Below, piece by piece: positions 1 to 10,385 of a stretch of DNA of 64,000 nt. The position numbers were made by a program, and so were the translations under genes. The first letter of the stretch is position 1, and every line of letters begins with the position of its first letter. The stretch spans positions 147,969 to 211,968 of the forward strand of contig MAAQ01000018.1 of NCBI GenBank assembly GCA_002162685.1. Reading direction: 5' to 3'. The notes below the pieces were generated by a model that saw only the letters and a list, made by a program, of their open reading frames with translations, was not told where the DNA came from and did not search any database. This stretch comes from Flavobacteriales bacterium 33_180_T64. GTDB lineage: Bacteria; Bacteroidota; Bacteroidia; Flavobacteriales; Flavobacteriaceae.

Positions 1-1067
1 CATCATTTTCTGAATGGTCTCTTCCCCAGTATCCATCGCCTCTATCGAAAAGCGCGCAAAAGGGTAATGGCGTTGCAGAAAGTGCATCTATAGGAGCATA
101 TGTGTTAGGACGAGAATCATTCCAGCAATCTATCTCATTATTTAAAACAGCAGGATCTGTAGGGAATGCATTTGTTTGTCTGTAAATATAATATCTCAAT
201 CTTGGATCATCAATACCTTTTTCTTCTGTCATTGCCCATGCTAAGTAGTTTGGTATATACTCTCCTGTATTTGCAGCTTCGTATTCTTCAACATAATATT
301 GATGCTTACTTTGCGGGTTGTTAGAGGTTCCAGCTTGCCAGAAAAAATCATCTGAACTAGAGCTAATAAAGTTGTCATCTAATAAAACGGCAGCAATACC
401 AGCAGCTGAACCAGCTTCATCGACAAGTCTTCTTGATAGATAGTACTTCAGTTTTAAACTATTAGCTAAACGTGTCCATTTGTCAATATCTCCTCCGTAA
501 AATAAATCTGTAGCTTCTGGAGTATTACCATCGATGTTATCAAAACCTGTTAAGGCATCATTTAAATCATTAAATGCTTGAGTATATACATCTTGACCCG
601 AATCTACATTAGGAAAGTTGTCACCTCCATTTAATGCTTCAGAATAAGGTACATCTCCAAAATAATCAACAAGTGTCATTAAGGTATAAGCTCGCATTAT
701 TTTTAAAATCCCTAAGTGTTCTAATCTACTAGTTTCAACTAGCGTAGGTTCAATACTGTTTATTTCGTTCAAAATATCAGTATAGGCAATTGTCCACATG
801 CCGCTTAGGTTAACATTAGAATTATTGAAATTTACTTGATAGGAGTCAAACATATACTCTAATCGTACGGCTTCACCACCTGCTTCTGTAGCTTCCTCAA
901 AAAATTCGGAGAAACTATAGGCTACAAAATTTAAATTTGTATCGGGATCTAGGCTTTCAGAAGACGGTAAGTTAGGATCAACTAATAGGTCTAATTCTGT
1001 TGTTTCACATGATATTAATAAAATCAGTGATAGCGCCCAAAATATTTTATTATTTATTTTTTTCATT
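1..1067 (-). CDS. SusD/RagB-family outer-membrane lipoprotein, 3' part outside window, apparent frameshift in signal peptide
   Basis: This would be the surface lipoprotein that captures a glycan or peptide ligand and passes it to the SusC channel encoded just upstream (11 bp gap). The body frame reads like a SusD protein: a lipobox ending in LISC, then an N-terminal helical part with motifs such as MRAYTLMTLVDYFGDVPYSE, typical of the family, and TRLANSLKLKYYLSRR. The natural start ATG (1065-1067) encodes MKKINNKIFWALSLI and then runs into TGA after 20 codons. A tract of five A's (1020-1024) puts the lipobox and body in another frame; four A's would restore a perfect lipoprotein signal peptide. 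No alternative ATG precedes the lipobox in the body frame. So it is either a real frameshift (gene off or phase-variable) or a one-base sequence error. The C-terminal part lies beyond the left edge. Family assignment is firm; integrity is uncertain. Confidence 0.8.
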
Positions 1068-1078
1068 GTTTTCTTTTT

Positions 1079-4000
1079 TTAGAATGTTATTTTAACGCTC
1101 ATACCATATCTTCTAGAATTCCAAGATGTAAGGTAATCGAAACCTTGTGAGTTACCTACACCTAAACTATTGATTTCTGGATCATAGTTTGTTTCTTTTG
1201 GGACATTAAGCGCTCTGACAAATAGGTTTTGACCAACTAGCGTAAATGATATGTTTCCAAAAGGTGTTTTGTCTAGCCACTTTTTAGGTAAATTATAGCT
1301 TAGTGAAGCTTCTCTTAATCTAATGTGCGATGCATCATAAATTAATAATTCATCAACCCCAAATCCAATATTATTAAAATAGGCTTCAGTAGCTGTTAAT
1401 TGAATATCATTTGGTAAGCCAGTACTTTGGCGAATACCAGGAAGAATAACGCCTTGAGAGCGATCAAAATTACCAACAACACCTCTACCTACTAAAGCAC
1501 CAACAGTTGTCGCGTAGATGTCTCCACCACTTTGATATTCCCATTGCATGTTGAATGTCCAGTTTTTGTATCTAAAACTATTGGTAATAGTAGAGAACCA
1601 ATCTGGATTAGGATCACCTATAATTCCATTAGTAGGATCTTGAATCCAATATCCATTTTCATCTACTAACCTGTTTCCTTCGTCATCTCTTAAAACACGT
1701 GTTCCGAAGATAACACCTAATTGCTCACCATTTACAGCAGCATTAGCAGGTGTTGCAAAAATACCACCATATAAAATTTGTTCACCGTCATCTAAGCCTT
1801 GGACTTCACTTTTATTTTGAGAGAAGTTACCAGAGATTTTCCAGTTTATATTTTCAGTTTTTACAGGAGTAACATCAGCAGTGATTTCAATACCTTTATT
1901 GATTACTTTACCAATGTTAGTAAACTGACTGGTGTATCCTGTTTCAGGAGCTAGAGGTCTTAAAATAATTTGATCTTCAGTATTTCTATTATAGTAAGTG
2001 AATTCAAACCCAACGCGATTATCTAAAAATCTACCATCAACACCAAACTCAAATTCTTTTGATAATTCTGGTTTTAGGTCTGGATTTGGTAAAAAGTTAG
2101 GAACACTTGTTGTTGTAGTCCCATTACCAGCAGCATCTTGAAAAACATTAGGCACTAAAGAGGTCACTCCTCTTGTGTTATAAGGACCAGGGAAACCTGG
2201 AGACGTACCGTAACCTGCTCTTAGTTTTAGATAATTTAATCCTAAGCCATTTGTAGAGCGTAGTTCGCTAAATGCACTTGTCGGGATAAATGATACACTA
2301 AAGCCAGGTGAAAATTGTGATCTATTGTCTGTTTCTAGTGTGGATGTCCATTCATTTCTTATTGAAGCATTAAGATATAAGAAATCTTTATATCCGATTG
2401 TTGCCGATGTATACAATGCGGCATTGTTCTCTTCGGTAAATTGTTGATATGCAGTATTATTATCAGCAAAAAGAGTCCCCTCAATTATAGTACTAGAATT
2501 AATAAAGTTTAAATGATTTTGAAGACCGAAAATAATTTGATCTCTACTTTCTGACCCATCTCTATTAAATTCTCTTCTCTGAGTTGTTGCTCCAATTGTT
2601 GCTTGTAAGTTGAAGTCTTCTGATATTTTAGTGTCAATATTAGCTAATAATGAATGGTCCCAAATTCTATATGTTGAGGCTGTTGTTTGAAGATATCCAT
2701 TTGGATGTATACCATCATTAGCACCTCTATTGATAACTCTTGTTGTTCTATCATTTGTATTGTCAATACCTAATCTATAATTGATTTTTAGCCAATCGGT
2801 AAAGTCATAAGAAACAATGAAATTCCCAAATAATCTATTGGTGTTGTTTTCGTCTTTAGTATTGTCTACTACCCAAAGTGGGTTCATACGATCATTTCCA
2901 CCTCTATACCATAAGCTTTCGCCAGTAGTTGGGTGTTGGTATGGTGTATCTAAAGTGACACTTCTTGGAATATATAATACATTCCACACAGATGCAATAC
3001 CACCTGTACCAGATGTAGATATCGAAACATCACTACCTGTAGAAGCATCAGTAAATGGTGAAGTTAAATCTGTAACAGCAAAACTTAGTTTACCACTTAC
3101 AGTAAATTTATTATCCATTTTATAAGTACCTCCAAGAGAGAAATTATTTCGATTTAAGCTGTTGCCTGGAATAAATGATTCATCATCAACATGACTATAT
3201 GCAAAATTGATAGCACCTTTATCTCCTAAGCCACCCGCCACAGTAATTGAAGTATTAGAAATAACTCCTGTTTTAAAAAAACCTTCTTGACTATCAATAG
3301 CTCTATAAGGTACAGTTGGTGAATCTAATTCAGGTCTATTTGGGAATAATACCGAAGGTTCAACACCAAAATTATTTAAAACCATTGTTCTAAATGCGTT
3401 GTCAATTGTTTCTTGACCACTAAATGGTGCTCCCCAGTTACTAAAGAAAGGGCCATAAACATTTTGAAATCCACCACCATAAGTATCTTGATAGTCTGGT
3501 AAATTAATTTTGTTAAAGAAAATGGATTGATTAACAGTGATTTCAGTCTTTCTTGATGCTTGATTACCAGATTTAGTTGTAATCAAAATCACACCATTTC
3601 GACCTTGGCCACCATATAAAGCTGTAGCACTTAAGCCTTTTAAGATACTTACACTTTCAATATTGTTTGGATCAATATCAGCAAAACCACTACGTACATT
3701 TCCTGATTGGAACGCAGAAGAGCTTGAAGATTGGTTGGCGCCACCACTAGAGCCATCAAAAGGAACTCCATCTACAATAAATAATGGTTGGTTACCACCA
3801 GTAATCGAAGAAAATCCTCTAATAATAATATTCGAACCACTACCTGATGCGCCTCCTGTACCAGTAATTCTTACACCTGCGGCTTTACCTCTAAGAATTT
3901 TACCTATATCGGTATCAGCTTTTTGTTCAATATCTTTACTGCTAACAGTAGATACAGAATACCCTAAAGCCTTTTTTTCCTTTTTTATACCTTGAGCAGT

Positions 4001-4321
4001 TACAATAACTTCTTCAAGAACTGAGGCGTCTTCTTCCATCGTAACATTGATAGTTGTAATCGCTCCAACAGTTACAGAATGGTTTTTTAAGCCAATGTAA
4101 GAGAAAATAAGAATGTCTCCTTCATTTGCATTGATGGTGTATTTGCCATCAAAATCAGTTTGAGTTCCATTTGTAGTGCCTTGAACCACAATGTTAACTC
4201 CAGGAATCGGTAGATCCGAAATATCAGATACGATACCTGAAATTGCCTTTTCTTGTGCTAATGAGAGTTGCACAACTAACAGCAATAATAGTGTCAGTAA
4301 TTTACTAAGCTTTAATTTCAT
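1079..4321 (-). CDS. SusC/RagA-family TonB-dependent outer-membrane transporter
   Basis: A 1080-residue outer-membrane channel that imports an oligosaccharide or peptide using TonB energy, paired with the SusD-like lipoprotein downstream. A signal peptide ends near LSLAQ (residue 23). It is followed by a carboxypeptidase-D-like domain (GIVSDISDLPIPGVNI, with GTTNGTQTDFDGKYTI), then EEVIVTAQGIKKEKKALGYS leading into the plug, whose RGFSSITGGNQPLFIVDGVP is a SusC signature. A long beta-barrel ends in aromatic F (VKITF). No glycoside hydrolase lies beside the pair inside the window, so the substrate cannot be guessed; genes beyond the left edge might tell. Length is normal for SusC proteins. Confidence 0.95.
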   Translation of the reverse strand: MKLKLSKLLTLLLLLVVQLSLAQEKAISGIVSDISDLPIPGVNIVVQGTTNGTQTDFDGKYTINANEGDILIFSYIGLKNHSVTVGAITTINVTMEEDASVLEEVIVTAQGIKKEKKALGYSVSTVSSKDIEQKADTDIGKILRGKAAGVRITGTGGASGSGSNIIIRGFSSITGGNQPLFIVDGVPFDGSSGGANQSSSSSAFQSGNVRSGFADIDPNNIESVSILKGLSATALYGGQGRNGVILITTKSGNQASRKTEITVNQSIFFNKINLPDYQDTYGGGFQNVYGPFFSNWGAPFSGQETIDNAFRTMVLNNFGVEPSVLFPNRPELDSPTVPYRAIDSQEGFFKTGVISNTSITVAGGLGDKGAINFAYSHVDDESFIPGNSLNRNNFSLGGTYKMDNKFTVSGKLSFAVTDLTSPFTDASTGSDVSISTSGTGGIASVWNVLYIPRSVTLDTPYQHPTTGESLWYRGGNDRMNPLWVVDNTKDENNTNRLFGNFIVSYDFTDWLKINYRLGIDNTNDRTTRVINRGANDGIHPNGYLQTTASTYRIWDHSLLANIDTKISEDFNLQATIGATTQRREFNRDGSESRDQIIFGLQNHLNFINSSTIIEGTLFADNNTAYQQFTEENNAALYTSATIGYKDFLYLNASIRNEWTSTLETDNRSQFSPGFSVSFIPTSAFSELRSTNGLGLNYLKLRAGYGTSPGFPGPYNTRGVTSLVPNVFQDAAGNGTTTTSVPNFLPNPDLKPELSKEFEFGVDGRFLDNRVGFEFTYYNRNTEDQIILRPLAPETGYTSQFTNIGKVINKGIEITADVTPVKTENINWKISGNFSQNKSEVQGLDDGEQILYGGIFATPANAAVNGEQLGVIFGTRVLRDDEGNRLVDENGYWIQDPTNGIIGDPNPDWFSTITNSFRYKNWTFNMQWEYQSGGDIYATTVGALVGRGVVGNFDRSQGVILPGIRQSTGLPNDIQLTATEAYFNNIGFGVDELLIYDASHIRLREASLSYNLPKKWLDKTPFGNISFTLVGQNLFVRALNVPKETNYDPEINSLGVGNSQGFDYLTSWNSRRYGMSVKITF

Positions 4322-4437
4322 ATTGTTGGTTTATTTGAATTAGTCGATACCAAATCTCTTAATAAAAACTTAAAAAAACAATTATATTCCTAATAAAATG
4401 TTAATAATGCAAATAATTGGCTAATACATGAGGAAAA

Positions 4438-6126
4438 TCAGAATCTTGTCGTTAAACTCAAATGAATTTTAGAATCTGATAATTTAAACTTTTGATTTTC
4501 TGTTTTTCCGCTTGTGTAGTTAAAACGAAATAAACCAGATTTAGTTAGTAAACCAAACCCAAATCCAAATCCAAAAAGTTTCCCTTTCTGATTTGCTATT
4601 TTATTTTCAAAATATGCCGCATCAATTACAGAGTGTACATATATAGTGTTATTTAGCTTATATCTATATTCTGTATTAAGAACTCCATATAGATTAGCAA
4701 TAAGACTGTTTTCTTCAAAACCACGTATAGAGTTAATGCCACCAAATCTAGGGAGTTCATTTTCTAAATAAGTATCAGACACTAGGTAGTTTGAGCTAAT
4801 TTTTCCATAGATACTGTTTTTGTCATTGAGGTTAAAAACTTTGAACGTGTTAATAGAGAAACTTGATTGCTGTTCATCAAAATCTTCATAAGTCCTATTT
4901 CCAAAGCCAGTAGACATCTCAAATAAGAAATTTATTGGAAATAAGAAATCATAATTCTGTCGTTTTGTATACGTATAATTGATAAAATATTGATTCGATT
5001 TATAATCTGTGATCAATGCAATAGGTTGATCTAAGAGGTCTGTTGATGTTACCGAATTTACTCCGGCGGATACCACCTGCTTACTGTTGATTTGATAATT
5101 AATTTTAGCAATCTGACTTACAGTTACAAATGATGAGTCTCTTTTGAAAATATTTAAATTTAAATCTATACCAACTGGAGAATTAAATAGATATGGAGCC
5201 TTAAGGTTTAAGTTAAATGTTTGCTGGTCGTTTTCATCACTCTTATAAAGTAGTTTTAAAGATTCACCATAATTCAGATTATTGGTAAGGCTTAAATCTA
5301 AGTAACCATCAAATTCAATTTTATTTGTAGACTCGTTTGTACCGAAACCTAAAAAACCATCAAAGGTGTTACTTTTTGATTTTTCGATATACATATATAA
5401 TATGGTAGAGTCTTGAGTGAATAATACTTCAGGTTCTTTTATTTGATTAGCAAATACCAAATCATTTAGAGTAGCAGTTTTATCTTTTATTTCTTCTAAA
5501 CTAAAAATTTGCCCAGTCTTTATCTTTAAATAACGGTTGAGAAAAGACTTTGGAAATTTTTCGTAACCTTTTAAAACTAATTTATCTATGGTTCTTGTTT
5601 TAGTATCAGATATAGAAAGAGACCCACTTAATGTTTTATTGTTAGTCTTTTTGATATCAGTTAAGATTAAGGTGCTAAATGGATTTCCACGATTTGCTAT
5701 TTCAGAGTTTATAGACTGTAATGTGGTTTCTAAATCTCCTATAGGAATAACTAAAAGATCATTTTTATCTAAAAAACCAGTGAGTTTTAAAATTGACATA
5801 TCTACCAGTCCATTGTGATTTATAATAACAGAGGTATATTGATTTTTTAAACTGAAAGTTGCTAGATAAGAAGAATCGTTCTGCTTTTTAAAGTTTAAGA
5901 GCTCGCTTTCAATGTATCCAGTGTTTAATATTTTTTTCTTTAAACGATTTAATTCAAATTCTAAAGAAGCATAGTCAATAAAAGAATATTGATACCCTAA
6001 GGAGTCAATAGTTTTAGTTTCTATTTCTGATGACCCAACTGAAGTCAAATACAAATTTTGGGCATACAAATTTGTAAACCAAGATATAAATAGGGGTAAT
6101 AGTATAGGACTAATTTTTCTTAACAT
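4438..6126 (-). CDS. Omp85/BamA-superfamily outer-membrane barrel protein with POTRA region
   Basis: A predicted outer-membrane protein of the Omp85 superfamily (BamA, TamA and ShlB relatives), which insert or translocate other proteins. It has a signal peptide (to about LYAQ), a periplasmic POTRA-like region near residues 160-250, and a C-terminal barrel with the superfamily lid-loop motif IRGF at about residue 468 (RFGGINSIRGFEE), ending in F (SLTTRF). At 562 residues it is much shorter than true BamA, so it is an accessory member and not the essential assembly factor. I choose the ATG at 6126 over a TTG one codon upstream. It lies 116 bp upstream of susC on the same strand and could be co-transcribed with it. 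Divergent from rpsL. Confidence 0.75.
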   Translation of the reverse strand: MLRKISPILLPLFISWFTNLYAQNLYLTSVGSSEIETKTIDSLGYQYSFIDYASLEFELNRLKKKILNTGYIESELLNFKKQNDSSYLATFSLKNQYTSVIINHNGLVDMSILKLTGFLDKNDLLVIPIGDLETTLQSINSEIANRGNPFSTLILTDIKKTNNKTLSGSLSISDTKTRTIDKLVLKGYEKFPKSFLNRYLKIKTGQIFSLEEIKDKTATLNDLVFANQIKEPEVLFTQDSTILYMYIEKSKSNTFDGFLGFGTNESTNKIEFDGYLDLSLTNNLNYGESLKLLYKSDENDQQTFNLNLKAPYLFNSPVGIDLNLNIFKRDSSFVTVSQIAKINYQINSKQVVSAGVNSVTSTDLLDQPIALITDYKSNQYFINYTYTKRQNYDFLFPINFLFEMSTGFGNRTYEDFDEQQSSFSINTFKVFNLNDKNSIYGKISSNYLVSDTYLENELPRFGGINSIRGFEENSLIANLYGVLNTEYRYKLNNTIYVHSVIDAAYFENKIANQKGKLFGFGFGFGLLTKSGLFRFNYTSGKTENQKFKLSDSKIHLSLTTRF

Positions 6127-6223
6127 CAATAGAAATATTATTCAAATTTAACGGAAAATAATCACTAAAAATATCTCGTATCGAAAATAAATTGAGAAAC
6201 TTTTTAAAATTAATCGTTATAGG

Positions 6224-6254
6224 TTTGAAAAATTGATATTTATTTCTACCTTTG
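6224..6254 (+). promoter_or_regulatory. Promoter of the str ribosomal operon
   Basis: TTTG (6224-6227), a 19-bp spacer and TACCTTTG (6247-6254) match the Bacteroidota sigma-ABfr consensus TTTG-N19-21-TAnnTTTG exactly. Transcription should start near 6258, giving an rpsL leader of about 40 nt. Confidence 0.85.
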
Positions 6255-6257
6255 CAG

Positions 6258-6273
6258 CCCTCTAAGGAGAGGG
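6258..6273 (+). promoter_or_regulatory. 5'-terminal hairpin in rpsL leader
   Basis: CCCTCT-AAGG-AGAGGG forms a perfect 6-bp, GC-rich stem with a 4-nt loop right at the predicted transcript start. It is not followed by a U-tract, so it is not a terminator; it could protect the mRNA 5' end or serve in autoregulation. Confidence 0.5.
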
Positions 6274-6298
6274 TTTAATAAAAATTATATAGAAATAT

Positions 6299-6673
6299 AT
6301 GCCAACAATTTCACAATTAGTACGAAAAGGAAGAGCCAAAATAACCAAGAAGAGCAAATCGGCTGCTTTAGATTCGTGTCCACAAAGACGTGGTGTATGT
6401 ACTCGTGTTTACACAACAACTCCTAAAAAACCTAACTCAGCAATGCGTAAGGTAGCAAGGGTTCGTTTAACAAACGGTAACGAGGTTAATGCATACATCG
6501 GTGGTGAAGGACACAATTTACAAGAGCACTCGATAGTATTGGTTAGAGGTGGAAGGGTAAAAGATTTGCCAGGAGTTAGATATCACATCGTTCGTGGTGC
6601 CTTAGACACAGCAGGTGTTGCAGGTAGAACACAACGTAGATCTAAGTATGGTGCAAAACGCCCTAAGAAGTAA
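6299..6673 (+). CDS. rpsL: 30S ribosomal protein S12 (uS12)
   Basis: Decoding-centre protein of the small subunit and first gene of the str operon. The 124 residues match S12 throughout, including [25 protein letters not shown] and [11 protein letters not shown]. The two lysines whose mutation gives streptomycin resistance (K43 in TPKKPNS, K88 in GRVKDLPG) are wild type, so ribosomal streptomycin sensitivity is expected. The ATG lies about 40 nt after the predicted transcription start, with no Shine-Dalgarno sequence, as usual in this phylum. rpsG follows after 22 bp. Confidence 0.98.
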   Translation: MPTISQLVRKGRAKITKKSKSAALDSCPQRRGVCTRVYTTTPKKPNSAMRKVARVRLTNGNEVNAYIGGEGHNLQEHSIVLVRGGRVKDLPGVRYHIVRGALDTAGVAGRTQRRSKYGAKRPKK

Positions 6674-6695
6674 TTTAAAACTTTAAGAAGAAGAC

Positions 6696-7172
6696 ATGAG
6701 AAAAAGAGCAGCAAAAAAGAGACCGCTTTTACCAGATCCAAAATTTAACGACCAGTTAGTAACTCGTTTCGTTAATATGATGATGTGGGATGGAAAAAAG
6801 TCTATCGCTTTTAAAGTATTCTACGATGCAATTGATATTGTAGAGTCAAAGAAAACTGACGAAGAAAAAACAGCTTTAGAGGTTTGGAAAGATGCCTTAT
6901 CTAACGTTATGCCTCACGTAGAAGTACGTAGTCGTAGAGTTGGTGGAGCTACCTTCCAAATTCCAATGCAAATTCGTCCAGATCGTAAAGTATCTACAGC
7001 TATGAAATGGTTGATTGGATACTCAAGAAAAAGAAATGAAAAATCTATGCCTCAAAAATTAGCTGCTGAAATTTTAGCTGCAGCTAAAGAAGAAGGAGCG
7101 GCTGTTAAAAAGAGAGTTGATACTCACAAAATGGCAGAAGCAAATAAGGCATTCTCTCACTTTAGATTTTAA
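6696..7172 (+). CDS. rpsG: 30S ribosomal protein S7 (uS7)
   Basis: Primary 16S rRNA-binding protein that nucleates the head of the small subunit and lines the E site. It has 158 residues, the normal length, beginning MRKRAAKKR with family-typical [17 protein letters not shown] and [12 protein letters not shown]. It sits 22 bp after rpsL and 8 bp before fusA, so the three are clearly co-transcribed. In enterobacteria S7 represses the str operon by binding the rpsL-rpsG spacer; here that spacer is only 22 bp and shows no obvious structure, so that control is probably absent or located elsewhere. Confidence 0.98.
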   Translation: MRKRAAKKRPLLPDPKFNDQLVTRFVNMMMWDGKKSIAFKVFYDAIDIVESKKTDEEKTALEVWKDALSNVMPHVEVRSRRVGGATFQIPMQIRPDRKVSTAMKWLIGYSRKRNEKSMPQKLAAEILAAAKEEGAAVKKRVDTHKMAEANKAFSHFRF

Positions 7173-7180
7173 TTAAGAAC

Positions 7181-9307
7181 ATGGCAAGAGATTTAAAATT
7201 TACAAGAAATATAGGTATTGCTGCTCATATTGATGCAGGGAAAACTACGACAACAGAGCGTATTCTATATTATACAGGTGTTTCTCATAAAATTGGTGAA
7301 GTACATGATGGTGCTGCAACAATGGATTGGATGGAGCAAGAGCAGGAAAGAGGTATTACAATTACTTCTGCTGCTACAACTTGTACATGGGATTTTCCTA
7401 TTGAAAATGGTGAGAAAACTCCAGATACTAAAGGATACCACTTTAATATTATTGATACTCCTGGTCACGTTGATTTTACGGTTGAAGTAAACCGTTCATT
7501 ACGTGTATTAGATGGTTTAGTGTTTTTGTTTAGTGCAGTTGATGGTGTTGAGCCACAATCTGAAACTAACTGGAGACTTGCAGATAACTATAAAGTGCCT
7601 AGAATTGGGTTTGTTAATAAAATGGATCGTCAAGGGTCTGATTTTATGATGGTTTGTGGTCAAGTTAAAGAAATGTTAGGTTCTAATGCAGTTCCTATCG
7701 TTTTGAATATTGGTGATGAAGAAAACTTTAAAGGTATTGTCGATTTAGTAAAAAATAGAGCTATTGTATGGCATGATGAAACTCAAGGGGCAACTTTTGA
7801 TATTATCGACATTCCAGAAGAGCTTAAAGAAGAAGCTAAAAAATATAGAGCTCTATTAATTGAAGAAGTAGCTAGTTACGATGAGAACTTATTAGAAAAG
7901 TTCATGGAAGATGAAGATTCTATAACAGAAGAAGAAGTGCATGCTGCACTTAGAGCTGCTGTTATGGATATGGCAATCATTCCTATGATTTGTGGTTCTG
8001 CTTTTAAAAATAAAGGTGTACAATTCTTATTAGATGCTGTATGTCGTTACTTACCTTCTCCAATGGATAAGGAAGGTATTGTAGGAGTGAATCCTGATAC
8101 AGAACAAGAAGAAATTCGTAAGCCAAGTGTAAACGAACCATTCGCTGCATTAGCATTTAAAATTGCTACAGATCCTTTCGTAGGACGTTTAGCGTTTTTT
8201 AGAGCTTATTCTGGTCGTTTAGATGCAGGTTCTTATGTGTTAAACAATCGCTCTGGTAAGAAAGAACGTATTTCTCGTATCTATCAAATGCATGCTAATA
8301 AGCAAAATGCAATTGATTATATAGAAGCTGGAGATATTGGAGCTGCTGTTGGATTTAAATCAATTAAAACAGGAGATACACTTACAGCTGAAAAACATCC
8401 TATTGTTTTAGAATCGATGGACTTCCCTGATCCAGTAATTGGTATTGCGGTTGAGCCTAAGACTAAAGCTGATGTTGATAAATTAGGTATGGGATTAGCT
8501 AAATTAGCTGAAGAAGATCCAACATTTACTGTGCGTTCAGACGAAGCTTCAGGACAGACTATTATTTCTGGAATGGGTGAGCTTCACTTAGATGTTATTG
8601 TTGATCGTTTAAAGCGAGAATTCAAAGTCGAAGTTAATCAAGGACAACCACAAGTAGAATATAAAGAAGCAATTACAGCTTCTGCAGACCATAGAGAAGT
8701 TTATAAAAAACAATCAGGTGGTCGTGGTAAATTTGCCGATATTGTATTTACTGTTGAGCCAGCAGATGAAGGCGTAGTAGGTCTTCAATTTGTATCTACA
8801 ATTAAAGGTGGTAACGTTCCTAAAGAATTTATCCCTTCAATTGAAAAAGGATTTAAAATGGCAATGGTAAATGGACCATTAGCAGGATACGAAATTGATG
8901 CTATGAAAGTGACATTGAAAGATGGATCTTATCATGATGTCGATTCTGATCAATTATCATTCGAATTAGCAGCTAAACTTGGATTTAAGAATTCAGCAAA
9001 AGCAGCTAAAGCGGTGATCATGGAACCAATTATGAAGCTTGAAGTTATTACTCCAGAAGAAAATATGGGTGATATCGTAGGTGACTTAAACCGTCGTCGT
9101 GGTCAAGTAAGTGATATGGGGGATAGAGCTGGTGCAAAAACTGTAAAAGCTACTGTGCCATTATCTGAAATGTTCGGTTATGTAACTACATTAAGAACAT
9201 TATCATCAGGTCGTGCGACATCAACAATGGAATTTTCACACTATGCAGAAACTCCTTCTAGTATTTCAGAAGAAGTAATCAAAGCAGCAAAAGGCGTAGA
9301 AGCTTAA
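7181..9307 (+). CDS. fusA: Elongation factor G
   Basis: Translocation GTPase of 708 residues. GTP-binding motifs are all present: AHIDAGKT (15-22), DTPGHVDF (92-99) and NKMDR (146-150), with GSAFKNKG as the G5 region. The domain IV tip region ([11 protein letters not shown]) and C-terminal domains III-V are complete. It lies between rpsG (8 bp) and rpsJ (12 bp). tuf, which follows fusA in many bacteria, is absent here; in Bacteroidota it is normally found elsewhere, near the rplK-rpoB genes. A single full-length EF-G at this position is the housekeeping copy. Confidence 0.98.
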   Translation: MARDLKFTRNIGIAAHIDAGKTTTTERILYYTGVSHKIGEVHDGAATMDWMEQEQERGITITSAATTCTWDFPIENGEKTPDTKGYHFNIIDTPGHVDFTVEVNRSLRVLDGLVFLFSAVDGVEPQSETNWRLADNYKVPRIGFVNKMDRQGSDFMMVCGQVKEMLGSNAVPIVLNIGDEENFKGIVDLVKNRAIVWHDETQGATFDIIDIPEELKEEAKKYRALLIEEVASYDENLLEKFMEDEDSITEEEVHAALRAAVMDMAIIPMICGSAFKNKGVQFLLDAVCRYLPSPMDKEGIVGVNPDTEQEEIRKPSVNEPFAALAFKIATDPFVGRLAFFRAYSGRLDAGSYVLNNRSGKKERISRIYQMHANKQNAIDYIEAGDIGAAVGFKSIKTGDTLTAEKHPIVLESMDFPDPVIGIAVEPKTKADVDKLGMGLAKLAEEDPTFTVRSDEASGQTIISGMGELHLDVIVDRLKREFKVEVNQGQPQVEYKEAITASADHREVYKKQSGGRGKFADIVFTVEPADEGVVGLQFVSTIKGGNVPKEFIPSIEKGFKMAMVNGPLAGYEIDAMKVTLKDGSYHDVDSDQLSFELAAKLGFKNSAKAAKAVIMEPIMKLEVITPEENMGDIVGDLNRRRGQVSDMGDRAGAKTVKATVPLSEMFGYVTTLRTLSSGRATSTMEFSHYAETPSSISEEVIKAAKGVEA

Positions 9308-9319
9308 AACTAAAAGAAA

Positions 9320-9625
9320 ATGAGTCAGAAAATTAGAATAAAATTAAAGTCTTACGATCACAATTTAGTTGACAAGTCTGCTGATAAGATTGTAAAAACA
9401 GTAAAAAGCACTGGTGCTGTAGTAACTGGACCAATTCCATTACCAACACACAAAAAGATTTTCACTGTATTGCGTTCACCACACGTAAACAAGAAGTCTA
9501 GAGAACAATTTCAATTAAGCTCTTACAAGCGTTTATTAGATATTTACTCTTCATCTTCTAAAACAATTGATGCGTTAATGAAACTTGAATTGCCAAGTGG
9601 AGTTGAAGTAGAGATTAAAGTGTAA
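9320..9625 (+). CDS. rpsJ: 30S ribosomal protein S10 (uS10)
   Basis: Small-subunit head protein, also the NusE partner of NusB in antitermination. It has 101 residues with the typical [19 protein letters not shown] start and the [20 protein letters not shown] loop. It lies 12 bp after fusA, which fuses the str and S10 operons physically. The 142-bp spacer after it is the largest gap in the first half of the cluster and contains two stem-loops. Confidence 0.98.
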   Translation: MSQKIRIKLKSYDHNLVDKSADKIVKTVKSTGAVVTGPIPLPTHKKIFTVLRSPHVNKKSREQFQLSSYKRLLDIYSSSSKTIDALMKLELPSGVEVEIKV

Positions 9626-9635
9626 GTGAAACTTA

Positions 9636-9732
9636 TCGCTTAGTTGATAAAAGCGAAACATGTCCAGAGCTGCGTGCGAAGGAAAAACGGTAAAAATACA
9701 ATTCAAGGTCGAATGTATTTTCGGCCTTGAAT
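9636..9732 (+). promoter_or_regulatory. Structured rpsJ-rplC spacer (two stem-loops), possible attenuator or ribosomal leader
   Basis: Stem 1 pairs TCGCTT (9636-9641) with AAGCGA (9651-9656). Stem 2 pairs a 13-base arm (9701-9713) with 9720-9732, one G-U wobble included, around a 6-nt loop, and is followed by TTTTAATAA. Stem 2 looks like a weak intrinsic terminator or attenuator. No TAnnTTTG box is present in the spacer, so rplC and downstream genes probably depend on read-through from rpsJ, making this a plausible control point for the S10 part. Confidence 0.6.
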
Positions 9733-9767
9733 TTTAATAAATAGTAATAATAAATAAATTAATAATT

Positions 9768-10385
9768 ATGTCTGGGTTAATAGGAAGAAAAATCGGTATG
9801 ACCAGCATTTTCGATGAAAATGGAAAGAATATTCCATGTACAGTAATCGAAGCTGGACCATGTATCGTTACCCAAGTCAGAACTGAAGAGGTCGACGGGT
9901 ACAGTGCCCTTCAACTTGGTTTCGATGACAAGACAGAGAAAAGTGCTACTAAAGCTGAAATTGGTCATGCCAAAAAAGCTGGTACTTCTGTTAAAACAAA
10001 AGTCGCGGAATTTCAAGGATTTGAAGGAGATTACAAATTAGGAGATGCTATAACAGTAGATCACTTTATCGAAGGTGAGTATGTTGATGTAGCAGGAACT
10101 TCAAAAGGTAAAGGTTTCCAAGGTGTTGTAAAACGTCATGGATTTGCTGGAGTTGGTCAAGCAACACATGGTCAGCACAACCGTTTAAGAGCTCCAGGTT
10201 CTATTGGTGCTGCTTCATATCCTGCGAGAGTTTTCAAAGGAATGAAAATGGCAGGACGAATGGGTGGCGAAAGAGTGTATGTTGAAAATTTAAGAGTCTA
10301 CAAGGTAGTTGCTGAAAAGAACTTAATCGTAGTTAAAGGATGTGTTCCAGGACACAATAACTCTTATGTAATTATTCAAAAATAA
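9768..10385 (+). CDS. rplC: 50S ribosomal protein L3 (uL3)
   Basis: Primary 23S rRNA-binding protein near the peptidyl-transferase centre. It has 205 residues beginning [20 protein letters not shown], which is the family start, and carries the GVVKRHGF and [20 protein letters not shown] region whose loop reaches the active site. Its stop TAA shares one base with the ATG of rplD, suggesting translational coupling. It is the first gene after the structured rpsJ-rplC spacer. Confidence 0.98.
   Translation: MSGLIGRKIGMTSIFDENGKNIPCTVIEAGPCIVTQVRTEEVDGYSALQLGFDDKTEKSATKAEIGHAKKAGTSVKTKVAEFQGFEGDYKLGDAITVDHFIEGEYVDVAGTSKGKGFQGVVKRHGFAGVGQATHGQHNRLRAPGSIGAASYPARVFKGMKMAGRMGGERVYVENLRVYKVVAEKNLIVVKGCVPGHNNSYVIIQK

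Noticed and set aside
2817..3995. Two plus-strand reading frames of about 100 codons inside susC
   Set aside because: They are antisense to a strongly supported transporter gene, with no signal, domain or promoter of their own.
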